From: Methylobacterium sp. FF17
Lineage (GTDB): Bacteria; Pseudomonadota; Alphaproteobacteria; Rhizobiales; Beijerinckiaceae
Assembly (NCBI RefSeq): GCF_025813715.1
Contig: NZ_CP107532.1
Coordinates: 1,550,001 to 1,614,000 of the forward strand
Length of the DNA: 64,000 bases
Direction: 5' to 3'
Shown: positions 60,392 to 64,000 of the stretch, in pieces
Numbering within the stretch: position 1 is the stretch's first letter
Layout of the letters: every line of letters starts with the position of its first letter
Notes under the pieces: model-generated
Database searches by the model: none
The model's input: only the letters and a program-made list of their open reading frames with translations
What the model was told of the DNA's origin: nothing
Translations under genes and position numbers: made by a program

Positions 60392-61092
60392 TTCGCCTGG
60401 GCCCGGCTCTTGGCTTCCGCAGGCTTGTCGGAGGCCGGCCGCACGGCGGCGGGCGGCGGCGCGCAGCCCTTGCCCTTGGCCCCGTCCTCCTTCTGCGGCA
60501 CGAACAGGGCCGAGACGCGCCCGCCCGCCACCGGGTCCATGTTCGCCCGGCCGCTGTTCATGTCGTAGACGAGGCGCGACCCGCGCGTCACGTTCTGGCA
60601 CTGGCTCAGCACCACGTTGCCGGTGACCACGATGCGCTTGGCCTCCTGGTCGAACACGGCGTTGTCGCCGGTGGCGACCTGGTCCTTCTGCACCACGGTG
60701 ACGGGGCCGGCGCATTCGACGCGCTGGATGCCGTTCTCGCTCAGGCCGGCGGCGCGCTCGGCCTGGCTGGCGGATTCGGCGCCGCCCTCCCCGGGCTCCT
60801 TCTTCTCCTTGCCGCGCTTGTAGCGCACGGTCATGCTGGAACAGCGGATGGTGCTGTCGCCCTGCACGGCCACGACGTTGCCGGCGAAGATCGCCTTGTT
60901 CTCGCGGTCGAACACATCGAGCCGGTCGGCGTCGATCTTGATCGGCTCCTTGCCGCCGCCGCCGAGATTGCCGAGGGCCGAGGCCGCCTTCTCCTTGCGC
61001 GGCGCGGCGGTCTGGGCCTCGGCCACGGGATTCAGGGCGGTCAGCGCGAGGGCGGCGAGGCCCCAGCGCGCACGCGTCGCGAAACGGCTCAC
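60388..61092 (-). CDS. lptA: LPS-assembly periplasmic protein LptA (OstA-like)
   Basis: A 234-residue protein. The signal peptide MSRFATRARWGLAALALTAL is cut near VAEAQT. The OstA-like jellyroll repeats follow: PIKIDADRLDVFDRENKAIF, GNVVAVQGDSTIRCSSMTVR and later AVFDQEAKRIVVTGNVVLSQ. It bridges the periplasm and carries LPS to the outer membrane. The ATG overlaps the stop of lptC by four bases. The Pro/Ala/Lys-rich tail is typical of alphaproteobacterial versions. Confidence 0.93.
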   Translation of the reverse strand: MSRFATRARWGLAALALTALNPVAEAQTAAPRKEKAASALGNLGGGGKEPIKIDADRLDVFDRENKAIFAGNVVAVQGDSTIRCSSMTVRYKRGKEKKEPGEGGAESASQAERAAGLSENGIQRVECAGPVTVVQKDQVATGDNAVFDQEAKRIVVTGNVVLSQCQNVTRGSRLVYDMNSGRANMDPVAGGRVSALFVPQKEDGAKGKGCAPPPAAVRPASDKPAEAKSRAQAN

Positions 61093-61829
61093 CGACGGCG
61101 CTCCCCGTCATCCGGTTCGGCGGAGGTGGTGCGGATGCGGGCCGGCCTGTCGGCGAGGGCCGCGGCCGGCTGCGCCTCTCCCCCGATCTCCGACTTGTCC
61201 TGCTGGTGCAGGACCGTGTGGACGTTGCCGACGAAGGAGATGACGTGGCCGCTGTCGACCACCTCGAGGGTGTCGGCCACGATGGTGCCGCTCGGGACCG
61301 TGACGGTGACGGTTTCGCTCGACCGGACGCTGCCGGCCTTGAAATCGACCGCCGCCGATTTCAGGCGGATCTCCTCGTCCTTGTCGGTCCAGAGTCGGAT
61401 ATCGCGCTCCAGGGTCAGGGATTCGCGGCTCGAATCGAACACGCCGGCCGCGGCTTCGAGGTGGATGAGGCCGCCCTTGTCGTCGGTGTTCAGGTGGCCC
61501 TTCATGGCCTGCAATTCGATCACGCTCGGCTTGCGCACGTCCTGGAAGGCGGCGTTGGCGGTGACCTCGTAGCCCCGGTCGCCCTTGCGGAAGCCGGACA
61601 GGCGCGGATTCTCCATCTTCACCTTGCTGCCCGACAGGCTCACGGGCCCCATCGACACGTCCGGAATACTGGCCGCGAACGGGTTGAACAGGGTGACGGC
61701 GAGGAGCGCCAGCACCGCCGAGCCGGCGGCGACGGGAATCACGCGGCGCAGGGTGCGGACATGGGCGCTGTGGCTGCGCGCCCGCGCATGCGCCCGGGCC
61801 CGGGTCGCGTCGACGCGGCCTTCGCTCAT
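61089..61829 (-). CDS. lptC: LPS export protein LptC
   Basis: A 246-residue bitopic protein. A basic His/Arg-rich cytoplasmic N-terminus precedes a single membrane segment (IPVAAGSAVLALLAVTLF). A beta jellyroll follows with MENPRLSGFRKGDRGYEVTA and a Ser/Thr-rich end. LptC joins the inner-membrane LptBFG complex to LptA. The start MSEGRVDATR at 61829 has GGGGCAG close upstream; another ATG lies 11 codons earlier. First gene of the lptC-lptA-lptB run. Confidence 0.9.
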   Translation of the reverse strand: MSEGRVDATRARAHARARSHSAHVRTLRRVIPVAAGSAVLALLAVTLFNPFAASIPDVSMGPVSLSGSKVKMENPRLSGFRKGDRGYEVTANAAFQDVRKPSVIELQAMKGHLNTDDKGGLIHLEAAAGVFDSSRESLTLERDIRLWTDKDEEIRLKSAAVDFKAGSVRSSETVTVTVPSGTIVADTLEVVDSGHVISFVGNVHTVLHQQDKSEIGGEAQPAAALADRPARIRTTSAEPDDGERRR

Positions 61830-62061
61830 CTGCCCCGTCCCGACGGCCGCGCCCACGTGCATGACATTCCCAACACCGCGTCCCGTCCGCGGCAGGCACG
61901 CCACGGCAGGGTCGACCGCCGGATGCCCGGGGGCAATGGCGAAGTTATGACGGCAAGCCCGGGACCGCAGCAAGCGTTGGGTTCCATCGCCGGCCTCGAT
62001 GATCCCTCCGGCGCGGGCGCGATGTGCGCCGGCACACGACCGCATCCGCGACGCGACGTCC

Positions 62062-62688
62062 TCAGGAATGCGAAAAGATGTCGGTCTCGGGCCAGCCCGC
62101 GAGGTCGAGGCGGGCCCGGGTCGGCAGGAAGTCGAAGCAGGCCTGCGCGATCTCGGTGCGGCCCTCCCGCGCCAGCATGGCGTCGAGGCGATCGCGCGCC
62201 GCGTGCAGGTAGAGGACGTCGGAGGCCGCGTAATCGACCTGGGCCTGACTCAGGGAGGTGGCCCCCCAGTCGGAGGATTGCTGCTGCTTGGACAGGTCGA
62301 CGCCCACGAGCTCGCGCACCACGTCCTTGAGGCCGTGGCGGTCGGTGTAGGTGCGGGCCAGCTTCGAGGCGACCTTGGTGCAGTAGACCGGCGCGGGCAT
62401 GACCCCGAGGCCGTGGAACAGCACCGCGAGATCGAAGCGCGCGAAGTGGAAGATCTTCAGGGTGGCGGGATCGGCCAGCACCCGCATCAGCGTCTTGGGC
62501 GCGGGCCCGCCGGGCACGATCTGCACCACGTCGGCGCTACCGTCGCCGCGCGAGATCTGCACCACGCAGAGCCGGTCCCGGTGCGGGTTCAGCCCCAGGG
62601 TCTCGGTGTCGATGGCGAGGGCGGGGCCGGCGACGTAATCGGCCGGCAGGTCGCCGCGATGCAGGCGGATGGCGGGATGGGGTGGCAT
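62062..62688 (-). CDS. Ribonuclease D-like 3'-5' exonuclease
   Basis: A 208-residue DEDDy exonuclease domain protein. The catalytic residues are in ALAIDTETLGLNPHRD (Asp, Glu), FHFARFDLAVLFHGLG (Asp) and VDYAASDVLYLHAARDRL (Asp and Tyr). It lacks the HRDC domain of full-length RNase D, as in many small alphaproteobacterial homologues. It probably trims structured RNA, such as tRNA 3' ends. The start at ATG 62688 is chosen over an upstream ATG that lies in low-complexity sequence. A 44-bp tandem repeat lies just upstream. Confidence 0.9.
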   Translation of the reverse strand: MPPHPAIRLHRGDLPADYVAGPALAIDTETLGLNPHRDRLCVVQISRGDGSADVVQIVPGGPAPKTLMRVLADPATLKIFHFARFDLAVLFHGLGVMPAPVYCTKVASKLARTYTDRHGLKDVVRELVGVDLSKQQQSSDWGATSLSQAQVDYAASDVLYLHAARDRLDAMLAREGRTEIAQACFDFLPTRARLDLAGWPETDIFSHS

Positions 62689-62741
62689 GGACGGGGTTCT
62701 GCGCTGTGGTCCCCGGCGCCTAGCACCCGTCCCGCGCCGCC

Positions 62742-62866
62742 ACAAGAGAAGCGATGCCGCCCGCCGGCGCGCGGCATACGCTGCGACACGGGAGGCGCTG
62801 CCGCGCGCCGGGGCGCGGCATACGTTGCGACAAGGGAAGCGCTGCCGCGCGCTGGGGCGCGGCAGC
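62742..62866. repeat. 44-bp tandem repeat, 2.8 copies, with a hairpin in each copy
   Basis: Units at 62742-62785, 62786-62829 and 62830-62866 (partial) share about 85-95% identity. Each contains a palindrome of the form TGCCGCGCGCC...GGGGCGCGGCA and ends in CATACG(C/T)TGCG. The array fills the spacer between the helix-hairpin-helix gene and the RNase D-like gene, both on the minus strand. Confidence 0.85.
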
Positions 62867-62872
62867 CGGGGG

Positions 62873-63268
62873 CTATTTCTGCTTGGCGATCACCTTGTCC
62901 TTGATGCCGTCATAGGCATTCTGCGGGATGATCTTCTTCGCGATCAGCTCGTCCTTGCCCCGGTAGGGACGGCCCTTGATGATGGCGGCGGCCCGGGCCG
63001 CGCCGATGCCCGGCAGCGCGTCGAGTTCGGCGGCGGTGGCACTGTTGATGTCGATCAGGGCGCCCTTGTGCGCGGCGGGCGCTTCGACGGTGGGCGCCGT
63101 CACGGTGGGGGCCTTGGGCGGCGTCGGGCTGCTCGGGGCCGGCGTCGCGGGGGTGGGCGCGGGAACCGGCTTGGTGGTGGGCGTCGCGGGGCTCGGGGCC
63201 TGGGCCAGGGCGGGGACGGCCGCGAGGCAGGTCAGCACGGCCATCGTGCGCATCAGGGAAGACATCAT
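62873..63268 (-). CDS. Exported helix-hairpin-helix (ComEA-like) protein
   Basis: A 131-residue protein. The signal peptide is [20 protein letters not shown], cut near LAQAPS. A Pro/Thr-rich linker of about 45 residues is followed by a helix-hairpin-helix domain: [20 protein letters not shown], then [20 protein letters not shown]. It resembles the DNA-binding part of ComEA, so non-specific DNA binding in the periplasm is inferred; no other competence gene is nearby. GGGAG precedes the start by 7 bases. Confidence 0.88.
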   Translation of the reverse strand: MMSSLMRTMAVLTCLAAVPALAQAPSPATPTTKPVPAPTPATPAPSSPTPPKAPTVTAPTVEAPAAHKGALIDINSATAAELDALPGIGAARAAAIIKGRPYRGKDELIAKKIIPQNAYDGIKDKVIAKQK

Positions 63269-63605
63269 GGGAAACTCCCGGGGTCGATGACAGGGCGGTG
63301 GCACCGCGCCAGCCGTCGAAACCTGGAGCACAACGCTTGAACCGCTGCTTAACATCGCGTTGTGCTGTCGATCATCCGGCCGAGGACCTCAGGGGCGGGC
63401 CGCAGCGCGGCGAATGCCCCGGCGACCCCGCCCCCCTTGGACCCCTCCGGGAAGCCGGCGGCATTTTTCGGCGGCCCCTAGCCAGGGCAGCGTCGCGGGG
63501 CTATAAGGCCGGCCTCGAATCTCCGTTTGAACACGGTGCCGAGGCGATCCCTCCGAGAGGGGGGAGCCGCCCAGGCGCCCTTTTTGCCATCGACAGGATC
63601 CTCCC
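63269..63605. other. Divergent region between the helix-hairpin-helix gene and rpmF
   Basis: No gene is supported. Near 63546-63600 there is a leader-like segment with CCCTCC-GAGA-GGGGGG and a CCCTTTTTGCC run just before rpmF. It may fold, but I cannot show a regulatory role. Confidence 0.4.
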
Positions 63606-63794
63606 ATGGCCGTTCCGAAGCGAAAGACCTCCCCCTCGCGTCGCGGCATGCGCCGCTCCGCCGACGCCCTCAAGGCCCCGACCTACGTCACCGACAAGGA
63701 TTCGGGCGAGCTCCGCCGTCCCCACCACATCGATCTGAAGACCGGCATGTACCGCGGTCGCCAGGTCCTGAAGGTGAAGTCGGCCGAGGCCTGA
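63606..63794 (+). CDS. rpmF: 50S ribosomal protein L32
   Basis: A 62-residue ribosomal protein. [18 protein letters not shown] is the canonical start, with [20 protein letters not shown] and [12 protein letters not shown] after it. This alphaproteobacterial form lacks the zinc-binding cysteines seen in some L32 proteins. It is part of the large ribosomal subunit. A short hairpin with six Ts lies downstream. Confidence 0.97.
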   Translation: MAVPKRKTSPSRRGMRRSADALKAPTYVTDKDSGELRRPHHIDLKTGMYRGRQVLKVKSAEA

Positions 63795-63846
63795 GCCTCA
63801 CGGGGTGCGGCACGCCCGCCCCTGCGACGACCCGTCGATGCAATCG

Positions 63847-63880
63847 AGCCGAGGCCCGCACCCGCGAGCCCGGCTTTTTT
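63847..63880 (+). terminator. Rho-independent terminator after rpmF
   Basis: AGCCG(A)GGC, a loop of about 12 bases, then GCCCGGCT are followed by six Ts. The stem has one bulged A. It lies about 50 bases after the rpmF stop. Confidence 0.75.
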
Positions 63881-63920
63881 CTTGCGCGGATGCCCTCGTG
63901 CCTCACCGAGGCCGGCCGAA

Positions 63921-64000
63921 TCAGGCGCGGCGGCCCGCTTCGGCGTAGCGTGCGGCGGCCGAGCGCGTGCGCTCGTGGCGCGACGGCCGGAGCGCCGGCT
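63921..64000 (-). CDS. Possible C-terminus of a minus-strand protein (5' part outside window)
   Basis: A minus-strand frame is open from the window edge to a stop at 63921-63923, ending in RSAAARYAEAGRRA. The composition looks like an alphaproteobacterial C-terminus, but 25 residues are too few to name a family. Confidence 0.35.
   Translation of the reverse strand, partial: PALRPSRHERTRSAAARYAEAGRRA

Noticed and set aside
1..64000. tRNA, rRNA and CRISPR features
   Set aside because: I looked for T-loop words (GGTTCGAATCC type), CCA ends and regularly spaced repeats, and found none that hold up.

Overview
This window is about 64 kb of GC-rich DNA (by eye near 70% GC). It comes from an alphaproteobacterium of the Hyphomicrobiales, and the gene content and order suggest Methylobacterium or Methylorubrum. 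The main pointers are divK-pleD, cpdR, the zinc-ribbon protein next to ftsEX, the lptC-lptA-lptB-rpoN-hpf-ptsN block, and REP-like intergenic repeats. Genus is inferred, because I could run no search. I saw no rRNA, tRNA, CRISPR array, prophage or intact insertion sequence.

Layout. 1-458 is the end of a MarC-type membrane protein. 660-2460 is a less GC-rich islet with a flavodoxin-family gene and an ECF41-type sigma factor behind a promoter that fits the ECF41 consensus. 2766-3338 is a hexapeptide acyltransferase, followed by a 124-bp element with terminal inverted repeats. 3869-11608 holds dapB (with a duplicated start region), gpmA, alkB, grpE, glnD and two secreted unknowns. 11741-18557 carries an acyltransferase, rpiA, a DUF2059 protein, pleD, divK, DUF3572, DoxX, a methyltransferase and a GT4-like ORF. 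18659-24844 has topoisomerase IB, an SDR, a cytochrome bd-type subunit I with no subunit II, and two regulators with degenerate receivers. 24931-29032 has small exported or unknown proteins, crcB and a DUF2778 protein.

29103-34606 has a paoABC-type molybdenum hydroxylase operon and a divergent M20 peptidase. 34709-40216 is a tightly coupled four-gene glycosyltransferase cluster. One of its junctions is a 14-bp repeat that creates a relay of three five-codon ORFs. 40224-49644 holds pbpC and a bacterial alpha-2-macroglobulin, with a divergent protein carrying a trypsin-like domain that has lost catalytic residues. 49650-52905 has a DUF3309 peptide, a cysteine synthase-like enzyme, cpdR, hpt and a zinc-ribbon protein. 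53049-55708 is ftsE-ftsX-ydcF. 55783-62688 is a long minus-strand block covering LPS transport, sigma-54, hibernation factor, PtsN and RNase D. The window ends with a helix-hairpin-helix protein and rpmF.

Most of the DNA is core chromosome: cell-cycle signalling (PleD, DivK, CpdR), division (FtsEX), envelope building (Lpt, PbpC, alpha-2-macroglobulin) and nitrogen or PTS control (GlnD, RpoN, PtsN). The accessory parts are the ECF41 islet, the pao operon, the glycosyltransferase cluster and the orphan oxidase subunit. A recurring theme is short tandem duplication of 14-44 bp, often exactly over start codons, stop codons or gene junctions.
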